This document shows, one piece after another, positions 14,600-27,059 of a stretch of DNA of 64,000 bases. The notes below the pieces were generated by a model that searched no databases, was not told the origin of the DNA, and was given only the letters and a program-made list of their open reading frames with translations. The DNA comes from Heligmosomoides polygyrus polygyrus (taxonomy: Eukaryota; Nematoda; Chromadorea; Rhabditida; Heligmosomidae). The stretch spans positions 44,685,631 through 44,749,630 of the forward strand of contig OX377206.1 in NCBI GenBank assembly GCA_947396885.1. Reading direction: 5' to 3'. Each line of letters opens with the position of its first letter. The stretch's first letter is position 1. The translations under genes and the position numbers were made by a program.

Positions 14600-17500
14600 T
14601 CACCCCGCGTCAGTCGTCAACCTCGCCGGCACCAAACGCTGGACATGCGGACCACGCCAGTCATTCCGGCTTCGAGTATGGCTGGCCACGCTAGGAATGT
14701 AGCCCAACCTAGCTGGTGATCCTTCCTCACCCCGCGTCAGTCGTCGACCCCGCCGGAACCTGACGCTGGACGTGCGAGCCACTTTAGGCATTCCGGCTTC
14801 GGGAATGGCTGGCCACGCTAGGAACGTAGCCCAACCTAGCTGGTGATCCTTCCTCACCCCGCGTCAGTCGTCGACCTCGCCGGCACCTGACGCTGGACAT
14901 GCGGACCACGCCAGTCATTCCGGCTTCGAGTGTGGCTGGCCACGCTAGGAACGCAGCCCAACCTAGCTGATGATCCTTCCTCCACAAGTGTCGCGGGCCA
15001 CGTCAGGCTTTCCGGCTTCGGGTATGGCTGGAAACGCTAGGAACGTAGCCCAGCCTAGCTGGTGATCCTTCCTCACCCCGCGTCAGTCGTCGACCTCGCC
15101 GGCACCTGACGCTGGACGTGCGAGCCACTTTAGGCATTCCGGCTTCGGGAATGCTGGCCACGCTAGGAACGTAGCCCAGCCTAGCTGGTGATCCTTCCTC
15201 ACACCGCGTCAGTCGTCGGCTTCGCCGGCACCTGACGCTTGACGTGCGAGCCACCTTAGGCATTCCGGCTTCGGGAATGGCTGGCCACGCTAGGAGCGTA
15301 GCGCAACCCAGCTGGTGATCCTTCCTCACCCCGCGTCAGTCGTCAGCTTCGCCTGCACCAAACACTGGACATGCGGACCACGCCAGTCATTCCGGCCTCG
15401 GGTATGGCTCGCCACGCTAGGAACGTAGCCTAGTCATGCTGGTGATCCTTCCTCACACCGCGTCAGTCGTCGGCTTCGCCGGCACCTGACGCTTGACGTG
15501 CGAGCCACCTTAGGCATTCCGGCTTCGGGAATGGCTGGCAACGCTAGGAGCGTAGCGCAACCCAGCTGGTGATCCTTCCTCACCCCGCGTCAGTCGTCAG
15601 CTTCGCCTGCACCAAACACTGGACATGCGGACCACGCCAGTCATTCCGGCTTCGAGTGTGGCTGGCCACGCTAGGAACGCAGCCCAACCTAGCTGATGAT
15701 CCTTCCTCCACAAGTGTCGCGGGCCACGTCAGGCTTTCCGGCTTCGGGTATGGCTGGAAACGCTAGGAACGTAGCCCAGCCTAGCTGGTGATCCTTCCTC
15801 ACCCCGCGTCAGTCGTCGACCTCGCCGGCACCAAACACTGGACATGCGGACCACGCCAGTCATTCCGGCCTCGGGTATGGCTCGCCACGCTAGGAACGTA
15901 GCCTAGTCATGCTGGTGATCCTTCCTCACCCCGCGTCAGTCATCGACCTCGCCGGCACCAAACGCTGGACATGCGGACCACGCCAGTCATTCCGGTTTCG
16001 AGTATGGCTGGCCACGCTAGGAACGTAGCCCAGCCTAGCTGGTGATCCTTCCTCACACCGCGTCAGTCGTCGGCTTCGCCGGCACCTGACGCTTGACGTG
16101 CGAGCCACCTTAGGCATTCCGGCTTCGGAAATGGCTGGCCACGCTAGGAACGTAGTCCAGTCATGCTGGTGATCCTTCCTCACCCAACGTCAGTCGTCAG
16201 CTTCGCCTGCACCAAACACTGGACATGCGCACCACGCCAGTCATTCCGGCCTCGGGTATGGCTGGCCACGCTAGGAACGTAGCCCAACCTAGCTGATGAT
16301 CCTTCCTCACCCCGCGTCAGTCGTCAACCTCGCCGGCACCTAACGCTGGACGTGCGAGCCACTTCAGGCATTCCGGCTTCGGGAATGGCTGGCCACGCTA
16401 GGAAGGTAGCGCAACCCAGCTGGTGATCCTTCCTCACCCCGCGTCAGTCGTCGACCTCGCCGGCACCAAACGCTGGACATGCGGACCACCCCAGTCATTC
16501 CGGCCTCGGGTATGGCTCGCCACGCTAGGAACGTAGCCTAGTCATGCTGGTGATCCTTCCTCACCCAACGTCAGTCGTCAACCTCGCCGGCACCTAACGC
16601 TGGACGTGCGAGCCACTTCAGGCATTCCGGCTTCGGGAATGCCTGGCCACGCTAGGAACGTAGCCCAGCCTAGCTGGTGATCCTTCCTCAACCATTGTCT
16701 CGAGCTACGCCAGGCATTCCGACCTTGGGTATGGCTGGCCACGCTAGGAACGTAGCCTAGTCATGCTGGTGATCCTTCCTCACCCCGCGTCAGTCGTCGA
16801 CCTCGCCGGCACTTGACGCTGGACGTGCGAGCCACTTTAGGCATTCCGGCTTCGGGAATGGCTGGCCACGCTAGGAACGTAGCCCAGCCTAGCTGGTGAT
16901 CCTTCCTCACCCCGCGTCAGTTGTCGACCTCGCCGGCACAAAACGCTGGACCTACGGACCACGTCAGTCATTCCGGCTTCGAGTATGCCTGGCCACGCTG
17001 GGAACGTAGCGCTGATGATCCTGATGATCCTTCCTCAACAAGTGTCGCGGGCCACGTCAGGCTTTCCGGCTTCGGGAATGGCTGGCCACGCTAGGAACGT
17101 AGCGCAACCCAGCTGGTGATCCTTCCTCAACCATTGTCTCGGGCTACGCCAAGCATTCCGGCCTCGGGTATGGCTGGCCACGCTAGGAACGTAGCCCAAC
17201 CTAGCTGATGATCCTTCCTCACCCCGCGTCAGTCGTCAACCTCGCCGGCACCTAACGCTGGACGTGCGAGCCACTTCAGGCATTCCGGCTTCGGGAATGG
17301 CTGGCCACGCTAGGAGCGTAGCGCAACCCAGCTGGTGATCCTTCCTCACCCCGCGTCAGTCGTCGACCTCGCCGGCACCAAACACTGGACATGCGGACCA
17401 CGCCAGTCATTCCGGCCTCGGGTATGGCTCGCCACGCTAGGAACGTAGCCTAGTCATGCTGGTGATCCTTCCTCACCCCGCGTCAGTCGTCGACCTCGCC

Positions 17501-20500
17501 GGCACCAAACGCTGGACATGCGGACCACGCCAGTCATTCCGGTTTCGAGTATGGCTGGCCACGCTAGGAACGTAGCCCAACCTAGCGGATGATCCTTCCT
17601 CACCCCGCGTCAGTCGTCAACCTCGCCGGCACCTAACGCTGGACGTGCGAGCCACTTCAGGCATTCCGGCTTCGGGAATGGCTGGCCACGCTAGGAAGGT
17701 AGCGCAACCCAGCTGGTGATCCTTCCTCACCCCGCGTCAGTCGTCGACCTCGCCGGCACCAAACGCTGGACATGCGGACCACGCCAGTCATTCCGGCCTC
17801 GGGTATGGCTCGCCACGCTAGGAACGTAGCCTAGTCATGCTGGTGATCCTTCCTCACCCAACGTCAGTCGTCAACCTCGCCGGCACCTAACGCTGGACGT
17901 GCGAGCCACTTCAGGCATTCCGGCTTCGGGAATGGCTGGCCACGCTAGGAAGGTAGCGCAACCCAGCTGGTGATCCTTCCTCACCCCGCGTCAGTCGTCA
18001 ACCTCGCCGGCACCTAACGCTGGACGTGCAAGCCACTTCAGGCATTCCGGCTTCGGGAATGGCTGGCCACGCTAGGAAGGTAGCGCAACCCAGCTGGTGA
18101 TCCTTCCTCACCCCGCCTCAGTCGTCGACCTCGCCGGCACCTAACGCTGGACGTGCGAGCCACTTCAGGCATTCCGGCTTCGGGAATGGCTGGCCACGCT
18201 AGGAAGGTAGCGCAACCCAGCTGGTGATTCTTCCTCACCCCGCGTCAGTCGTCGACCTCGCCGGCACCTAACGCTGGACGTGCGAGCCACTTCAGGCATT
18301 CCGGCTTCGGGAATGGCTGGCCACGCTAGGAGCGTAGCCCAGCCTAGCTGGTGATCCTTCCTCAACAAGTGTCGCGGGCCACGTCAGGCATTCCGGCTTC
18401 GGGAATGGCTGGCCACGCTAGGAACGTAGCCCAGCCTAGCTGGTGATCCTTCCTCAACAAGTGTCTCGGGCTACGCCAGGCATTCCGGCCTCGGGTATGG
18501 CTCGCCACGCTAGGAACGTAGCCTAGTCATGCTGGTGATCCTTCCTCACACCGCGTCAGTCGTCGGCTTCGCCGGCACCTGACGCTTGACGTGCGAGCCA
18601 CCTTAGGCATTCCGGCTTCGGAAATGGCTGGCCACGCTAGGAACGTAGTCCAGTCATGCTGGTGATCCTTCCTCACCCAACGTCAGTCGTCAGCTTCGCC
18701 TGCACCTGACGCTGGACGTGCAAGCCACTTCAGGCATTCCGGCTTCGAGAATGGCTGGCCACGCTAGGAACGTAGCCTAGTCATGCTGGTGATCCTTCCT
18801 CACCCCGCGTCAGTCGTCAACCTCGCCGGCACCAAACGCTGGACGTGCGAGCCACTTTAGGCATTCCGGCTTCGGGAATGGCTGGCCACGCTAGGAACGT
18901 AGCCCAACCTAGCTGGTGATCCTTCCTCACCCCGCGTCACTCGTCGACCTCGCCGGCACCTGACGCTGGACATGCGGACCACGCCAGTCATTCCGGCTTC
19001 GAGTGTGGCTGGCCACGCTAGGAACGCAGCCCAACCTAGCTGATGATCCTTCCTCAACAAGTGTCGCGGGCCACGTCAGGCTTTCCGGCTTCGGGTATGG
19101 CTGGAAACGCTAGGAACGTAGCCCAGCCTAGCTGGTGATCCTTCCTCACCCCGCGTCAGTCGTCGACCTCGCCGGCACCTGACGCTGGACGTGCGAGCCA
19201 CTTTAGGCATTCCGGCTTCGGGAATGGCTGACCACGCTAGGAACGTAGCCCGGCCTAGCTGGTGATCCTTCCTCACCTCGCGTCAGTTGTCGACCTCGCT
19301 GGCACAAAACGCTGGACCTACGGACCACGTCAGTCATTCCGGCTTCGAGTATGCCTGGCCACGCTGGGAACGTAGCGCTGATGATCCTGATGATCCTTCC
19401 TCAACAAGTGTCGCGGGCCACGTCAGGCTTTCCGGCTTCGGGAATGGCTGGCCACGCTAGGAACGTAGCGCAACCCAGCTGGTGATCCTTCCTCAACCAT
19501 TGTCTCGGGCTACGCCAAGCATTCCGGCCTCGGGTATGGCTCGCCACGCTAGGAACGTAGCCTAGTCATGCTGGTGATCCTTCCTCACCCCGCGTCAGTC
19601 GTCGACCTCGCCGGCACCAAACGCTGGACATGCGGACCACGCCAGTCATTCCGGCCTCGGGTATGGCTCGCCACGCTAGGAACGTAGCCTAGTCATGCTG
19701 GTGATCCTTCCTCACCCAACGTCAGTCGTCAACCTCGCCGGCACCTAACGCTGGACGTGCGAGCCACTTCAGGCATTCCGGCTTCGGGAATGGCTGGCCA
19801 CGCTAGGAAGGTAGCGCAACCCAGCTGGTGATCCTTCCTCACCCCGCGTCAGTCGTCAACCTCGCCGGCACCTAACGCTGGACGTGCAAGCCACTTCAGG
19901 CATTCCGGCTTCGAGTATGGCTGGCCACGCTAGGAATGTAGCCCAACCTAGCTGGTGATCCTTCCTCACCCCGCGTCAGTCGTCGACCCCGCCGGAACCT
20001 GACGCTGGACGTGCGAGCCACTTTAGGCATTCCGGCTTCGGGAATGGCTGGCCACGCTAGGAACGTAGCCCAGCCTAGCTGGTGATCCTTCCTCAACCAT
20101 TGTCTCGGGCTACGCCAGGCATTCCGGCCTCGGGTATGGCTGGCCACGCTAGGAACGTAGCCCAGCCTAGCTGGTGATCCTTCCTCAACCATTGTCTCGG
20201 GCTACGCCAGGCATTCCGGCCTCGGGTATGGCTGGCCACGCTAGGAACGTAGCCTAGTCATGCTGGTGATCCTTCCTCAACCATTGTCTCGGGCTACGCC
20301 AGGCATTCCGGCTTCGGGAATGGCTGGCCACGCTAGGAACGTAGCCCAGCCTAGCTGGTGATCCTTCCTCAACCATTGTCTCGGGCTACGCCAGGCATTC
20401 CGGCCTCGGGTATGGCTGGCCACGCTAGGAACGTAGCCCAGCCTAGCTGGTGATCCTTCCTCAACAAGTGTCGCGGGCCACGTCAGGCTTTCCGGCTTCG

Positions 20501-21530
20501 GGTATGGCTGGCCACGCTAGGAACGTAGCCCAACCTAGCTGATCCTTCCTCAACCATTGTCTCGGGCTACGCCAGGCATTCCGGCCTCGGGTATGGCTCG
20601 CCACGCTAGGAACGTAGCCTAGTCATGCTGGTGATCCTTCCTCACCCCGCGTCAGTCGTCGACCTCGCCGGCACCTAACGCTGGACGTGCGAGCCACTTC
20701 AGGCATTCCGGCTTCGGGAATGGCTGGCCACGCTAGGAAGGTAGCGCAACCCAGCTGGTGATCCTTCCTCACCCCGCGTCAGTCGTCGACCTCGCCGGCA
20801 CCAAACGCTGGACATGCGGACCACGCCAGTCATTCCGGCCTCGGGTATGGCTCGCCACGCTAGGAACGTAGCCTAGTCATGCTGGTGATCCTTCCTCACC
20901 CAACGTCAGTCGTCAACCTCGCCGGCACCTAACGCTGGACGTGCGAGCCACTTCAGGCATTCCGGCTTCGGGAATGGCTGGCCACGCTAGGAAGGTAGCG
21001 CAACCCAGCTGGTGATCCTTCCTCACCCCGCGTCAGTCGTCAACCTCGCCGGCACCTAACGCTGGACGTGCGAGCCACTTCAGGCATTCCGGCTTCGGGA
21101 ATGGCTGGCCACGCTAGGAAGGTAGCGCAACCCAGCTGGTGATCCTTCCTCACCCCGCGTCAGTCGTCGACCTCGCCGGCACCTAACGCTGGACGTGCGA
21201 GCCACTTCAGGCATTCCGGCTTCGGGAATGGCTGGCCACGCTAGGAAGGTAGCGCAACCCAGCTGGTGATCCTTCCTCACCCCGCGTCAGTCGTCGACCT
21301 CGCCGGCACCTAACGCTGGACGTGCGAGCCACTTCAGGCATTCCGGCTTCGGGAATGGCTGGCCACGCTAGGAGCGTAGCGCAACCCAGCTGGTGATCCT
21401 TCCTCACCCCGCGTCAGTCGTCGACCTCGCCGGCACCAAACACTGGACATGCGGACCACGCCAGTCATTCCGGCCTCGGGTATGGCTCGCCACGCTAGGA
21501 ACGTAGCCTAGTCATGCTGGTGATCCTTCC
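14600..21530. repeat. Higher-order repeat, copy 2 (6,931 bp)
   Basis: Second copy of the 7-kb block. Spacing to the following block start is 6,931 bp (14600 to 21531), exactly one 127-bp unit shorter than 7,058. Between the first partial copy and copy 1 the spacing changes from 10,563 to 10,309, exactly two units. The copies therefore differ by gain or loss of whole units, as unequal exchange or slippage in register would produce. Confidence 0.85.
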
Positions 21531-23684
21531 TCACCCCGCGTCAGTCGTCGACCTCGCCGGCACCAAACGCTGGACATGCGGACCACGCCAGTCATTCCGG
21601 CTTCGAGTATGGCTGGCCACGCTAGGAATGTAGCCCAACCTAGCTGGTGATCCTTCCTCACCCCGCGTCAGTCGTCGACCCCGCCGGAACCTGACGCTGG
21701 ACGTGCGAGCCACTTTAGGCATTCCGGCTTCGGGAATGGCTGGCCACGCTAGGAACGTAGCCCAACCTAGCTGGTGATCCTTCCTCACCCCGCGTCAGTC
21801 GTCGACCTCGCCGGCACCTGACGCTGGACATGCGGACCACGCCAGTCATTCCGGCTTCGAGTGTGGCTGGCCACGCTAGGAACGCAGCCCAACCTAGCTG
21901 ATGATCCTTCCTCCACAAGTGTCGCGGGCCACGTCAGGCTTTCCGGCTTCGGGTATGGCTGGAAACGCTAGGAACGTAGCCCAGCCTAGCTGGTGATCCT
22001 TCCTCACCCCGCGTCAGTCGTCGACCTCGCCGGCACCTGACGCTGGACGTGCGAGCCACTTTAGGCATTCCGGCTTCGGGAATGCTGGCCACGCTAGGAA
22101 CGTAGCCCAGCCTAGCTGGTGATCCTTCCTCACACCGCGTCAGTCGTCGGCTTCGCCGGCACCTGACGCTTGACGTGCGAGCCAACTTAGGCATTCCGGC
22201 TTCGGGAATGGCTGGCCACGCTAGGAGCGTAGCGCAACCCAGCTGGTGATCCTTCCTCACCCCGCGTCAGTCGTCAGCTTCGCCTGCACCAAACACTGGA
22301 CATGCGGACCACGCCAGTCATTCCGGCCTCGGGTATGGCTCGCCACGCTAGGAACGTAGCCTAGTCATGCTGGTGATCCTTCCTCACACCGCGTCAGTCG
22401 TCGGCTTCGCCGGCACCTGACGCTTGACGTGCGAGCCACCTTAGGCATTCCGGCTTCGGGAATGGCTGGCCACGCTAGGAGCGTAGCGCAACCCAGCTGG
22501 TGATCCTTCCTCACCCCGCGTCAGTCGTCAGCTTCGCCTGCACCAAACACTGGACATGCGGACCACGCCAGTCATTCCGGCTTCGAGTGTGGCTGGCCAC
22601 GCTAGGAACGCAGCCCAACCTAGCTGATGATCCTTCCTCCACAAGTGTCGCGGGCCACGTCAGGCTTTCCGGCTTCGGGTATGGCTGGAAACGCTAGGAA
22701 CGTAGCCCAGCCTAGCTGGTGATCCTTCCTCACCCCGCGTCAGTCGTCGACCTCGCCGGCACCAAACACTGGACATGCGGACCACGCCAGTCATTCCGGC
22801 CTCGGGTATGGCTCGCCACGCTAGGAACGTAGCCTAGTCATGCTGGTGATCCTTCCTCACCCCGCGTCAGTCATCGACCTCGCCGGCACCAAACGCTGGA
22901 CATGCGGACCACGCCAGTCATTCCGGTTTCGAGTATGGCTGGCCACGCTAGGAACGTAGCCCAGCCTAGCTGGTGATCCTTCCTCACCCCGCGTCAGTCG
23001 TCGACCCCGCCGGAACCTGACGCTGGACGTGCGAGCCACTTTAGGCATTCCGGCTTCGAGTGTGGCTGGCCACGCTAGGAACGCAGCCCAGCCTAGCTGG
23101 TGATCCTTCCTCACCCCGCGTCAGTCGTCGACCTCGCCGGCACCAAACACTGGACATGCGGACCACGCCAGTCATTCCGGCCTCGGGTATGGCTCGCCAC
23201 GCTAGGAACGTAGCCCAACCTAGCTGATGATCCTTCCTCCACAAGTGTCGCGGGCCACGTCAGGCTTTCCGGCTTCGGGTATGGCTGGAAACGCTAGGAA
23301 CGTAGCCCAGCCTAGCTGGTGATCCTTCCTCACCCCGCGTCAGTCGTCGACCTCGCCGGCACCTGACGCTGGACGTGCGAGCCACTTTAGGCATTCCGGC
23401 TTCGGGAATGCTGGCCACGCTAGGAACGTAGCCCAGCCTAGCTGGTGATCCTTCCTCACACCGCGTCAGTCGTCGGCTTCGCCGGCACCTGACGCTTGAC
23501 GTGCGAGCCACCTTAGGCATTCCGGCTTCGGGAATGGCTGGCCACGCTAGGAGCGTAGCGCAACCCAGCTGGTGATCCTTCCTCACCCCGCGTCAGTCGT
23601 CAGCTTCGCCTGCACCAAACACTGGACATGCGGACCACGCCAGTCATTCCGGCCTCGGGTATGGCTCGCCACGCTAGGAACGTA

Positions 23685-25011
23685 GCCTAGTCATGCTGGT
23701 GATCCTTCCTCACACCGCGTCAGTCGTCGGCTTCGCCGGCACCTGACGCTTGACGTGCGAGCCACCTTAGGCATTCCGGCTTCGGGAATGGCTGGCCACG
23801 CTAGGAGCGTAGCGCAACCCAGCTGGTGATCCTTCCTCACCCCGCGTCAGTCGTCAGCTTCGCCTGCACCAAACACTGGACATGCGGACCACGCCAGTCA
23901 TTCCGGCTTCGAGTGTGGCTGGCCACGCTAGGAACGCAGCCCAACCTAGCTGATGATCCTTCCTCCACAAGTGTCGCGGGCCACGTCAGGCTTTCCGGCT
24001 TCGGGTATGGCTGGAAACGCTAGGAACGTAGCCCAGCCTAGCTGGTGATCCTTCCTCACCCCGCGTCAGTCGTCGACCTCGCCGGCACCAAACACTGGAC
24101 ATGCGGACCACGCCAGTCATTCCGGCCTCGGGTATGGCTCGCCACGCTAGGAACGTAGCCTAGTCATGCTGGTGATCCTTCCTCACCCCGCGTCAGTCAT
24201 CGACCTCGCCGGCACCAAACGCTGGACATGCGGACCACGCCAGTCATTCCGGTTTCGAGTATGGCTGGCCACGCTAGGAACGTAGCCCAGCCTAGCTGGT
24301 GATCCTTCTTCACACCGCGTCAGTCGTCGGCTTCGCCGGCACCTGACGCTTGACGTGCGAGCCACCTTAGGCATTCCGGCTTCGGAAATGGCTGGCCACG
24401 CTAGGAACGTAGTCCAGTCATGCTGGTGATCCTTCCTCACCCAACGTCAGTCGTCAGCTTCGCCTGCACCAAACACTGGACATGCGCACCACGCCAGTCA
24501 TTCCGGCCTCGGGTATGGCTGGCCACGCTAGGAACGTAGCCCAACCTAGCTGATGATCCTTCCTCACCCCGCGTCAGTCGTCAACCTCGCCGGCACCTAA
24601 CGCTGGACGTGCGAGCCACTTCAGGCATTCCGGCTTCGGGAATGGCTGGCCACGCTAGGAAGGTAGCGCAACCCAGCTGGTGATCCTTCCTCACCCCGCG
24701 TCAGTCGTCGACCTCGCCGGCACCAAACGCTGGACATGCGGACCACCCCAGTCATTCCGGCCTCGGGTATGGCTCGCCACGCTAGTAACGTAGCCTAGTC
24801 ATGCTGGTGATCCTTCCTCACCCAACGTCAGTCGTCAACCTCGCCGGCACCTAACGCTGGACGTGCGAGCCACTTCAGGCATTCCGGCTTCGGGAATGCC
24901 TGGCCACGCTAGGAACGTAGCCCAGCCTAGCTGGTGATCCTTCCTCAACCATTGTCTCGAGCTACGCCAGGCATTCCGACCTTGGGTATGGCTGGCCACG
25001 CTAGGAACGTA
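23685..25011. repeat. 1,327-bp tandem duplication, first copy
   Basis: The sequence recurs immediately downstream at spacing 1,327 (23701/25028, 24183/25510, 24481/25808). A rare variant of the core (gctagtaacg in place of gctaggaacg, near 24,781) is carried into the second copy near 26,108, marking a recent event. 1,327 equals nine 127-bp plus two 92-bp units. A related 1,326-bp spacing links 21934/23260 and 22500/23826. Confidence 0.85.
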
Positions 25012-26338
25012 GCCTAGTCATGCTGGTGATCCTTCCTCACACCGCGTCAGTCGTCGGCTTCGCCGGCACCTGACGCTTGACGTGCGAGCCACCTTAGGCA
25101 TTCCGGCTTCGGGAATGGCTGGCCACGCTAGGAGCGTAGCGCAACCCAGCTGGTGATCCTTCCTCACCCCGCGTCAGTCGTCAGCTTCGCCTGCACCAAA
25201 CACTGGACATGCGGACCACGCCAGTCATTCCGGCTTCGAGTGTGGCTGGCCACGCTAGGAACGCAGCCCAACCTAGCTGATGATCCTTCCTCCACAAGTG
25301 TCGCGGGCCACGTCAGGCTTTCCGGCTTCGGGTATGGCTGGAAACGCTAGGAACGTAGCCCAGCCTAGCTGGTGATCCTTCCTCACCCCGCGTCAGTCGT
25401 CGACCTCGCCGGCACCAAACACTGGACATGCGGACCACGCCAGTCATTCCGGCCTCGGGTATGGCTCGCCACGCTAGGAACGTAGCCTAGTCATGCTGGT
25501 GATCCTTCCTCACCCCGCGTCAGTCATCGACCTCGCCGGCACCAAACGCTGGACATGCGGACCACGCCAGTCATTCCGGTTTCGAGTATGGCTGACCACG
25601 CTAGGAACGTAGCCCAGCCTAGCTGGTGATCCTTCCTCACACCGCGTCAGTCGTCGGCTTCGCCGGCACCTGACGCTTGACGTGCGAGCCACCTTAGGCA
25701 TTCCGGCTTCGGAAATGGCTGGCCACGCTAGGAACGTAGTCCAGTCATGCTGGTGATCCTTCCTCACCCAACGTCAGTCGTCAGCTTCGCCTGCACCAAA
25801 CACTGGACATGCGCACCACGCCAGTCATTCCGGCCTCGGGTATGGCTGGCCACGCTAGGAACGTAGCCCAACCTAGCTGATGATCCTTCCTCACCCCGCG
25901 TCAGTCGTCAACCTCGCCGGCACCTAACGCTGGACGTGCGAGCCACTTCAGGCATTCCGGCTTCGGGAATGGCTGGCCACGCTAGGAAGGTAGCGCAACC
26001 CAGCTGGTGATCCTTCCTCACCCCGCGTCAGTCGTCGACCTCGCCGGCACCAAACGCTGGACATGCGGACCACCCCAGTCATTCCGGCCTCGGGTATGGC
26101 TCGCCACGCTAGTAACGTAGCCTAGTCATGCTGGTGATCCTTCCTCACCCAACGTCAGTCGTCAACCTCGCCGGCACCTAACGCTGGACGTGCGAGCCAC
26201 TTCAGGCATTCCGGCTTCGGGAATGCCTGGCCACGCTAGGAACGTAGCCCAGCCTAGCTGGTGATCCTTCCTCAACCATTGTCTCGAGCTACGCCAGGCA
26301 TTCCGACCTTGGGTATGGCTGGCCACGCTAGGAACGTA
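25012..26338. repeat. 1,327-bp tandem duplication, second copy
   Basis: Direct copy of the preceding block. I noticed only isolated differences, such as ccttcct against ccttctt near 25,635 and gctgacc against gctggcc near 25,592. Such high identity fits a very young duplication, or an assembly duplication that read depth could expose. Confidence 0.82.
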
Positions 26339-27059
26339 GCCTAGTCATGCTGGTGATCCTTCCTCACCCCGCGTCAGTCGTCGACCTCGCCGGCACTTGA
26401 CGCTGGACGTGCGAGCCACTTTAGGCATTCCGGCTTCGGGAATGGCTGGCCACGCTAGGAACGTAGCCCAGCCTAGCTGGTGATCCTTCCTCACCCCGCG
26501 TCAGTTGTCGACCTCGCCGGCACAAAACGCTGGACCTACGGACCACGTCAGTCATTCCGGCTTCGAGTATGCCTGGCCACGCTGGGAACGTAGCGCTGAT
26601 GATCCTGATGATCCTTCCTCAACAAGTGTCGCGGGCCACGTCAGGCTTTCCGGCTTCGGGAATGGCTGGCCACGCTAGGAACGTAGCGCAACCCAGCTGG
26701 TGATCCTTCCTCAACCATTGTCTCGGGCTACGCCAAGCATTCCGGCCTCGGGTATGGCTGGCCACGCTAGGAACGTAGCCCAACCTAGCTGATGATCCTT
26801 CCTCACCCCGCGTCAGTCGTCAACCTCGCCGGCACCTAACGCTGGACGTGCGAGCCACTTCAGGCATTCCGGCTTCGGGAATGGCTGGCCACGCTAGGAG
26901 CGTAGCGCAACCCAGCTGGTGATCCTTCCTCACCCCGCGTCAGTCGTCGACCTCGCCGGCACCAAACACTGGACATGCGGACCACGCCAGTCATTCCGGC
27001 CTCGGGTATGGCTCGCCACGCTAGGAACGTAGCCTAGTCATGCTGGTGATCCTTCCTCA

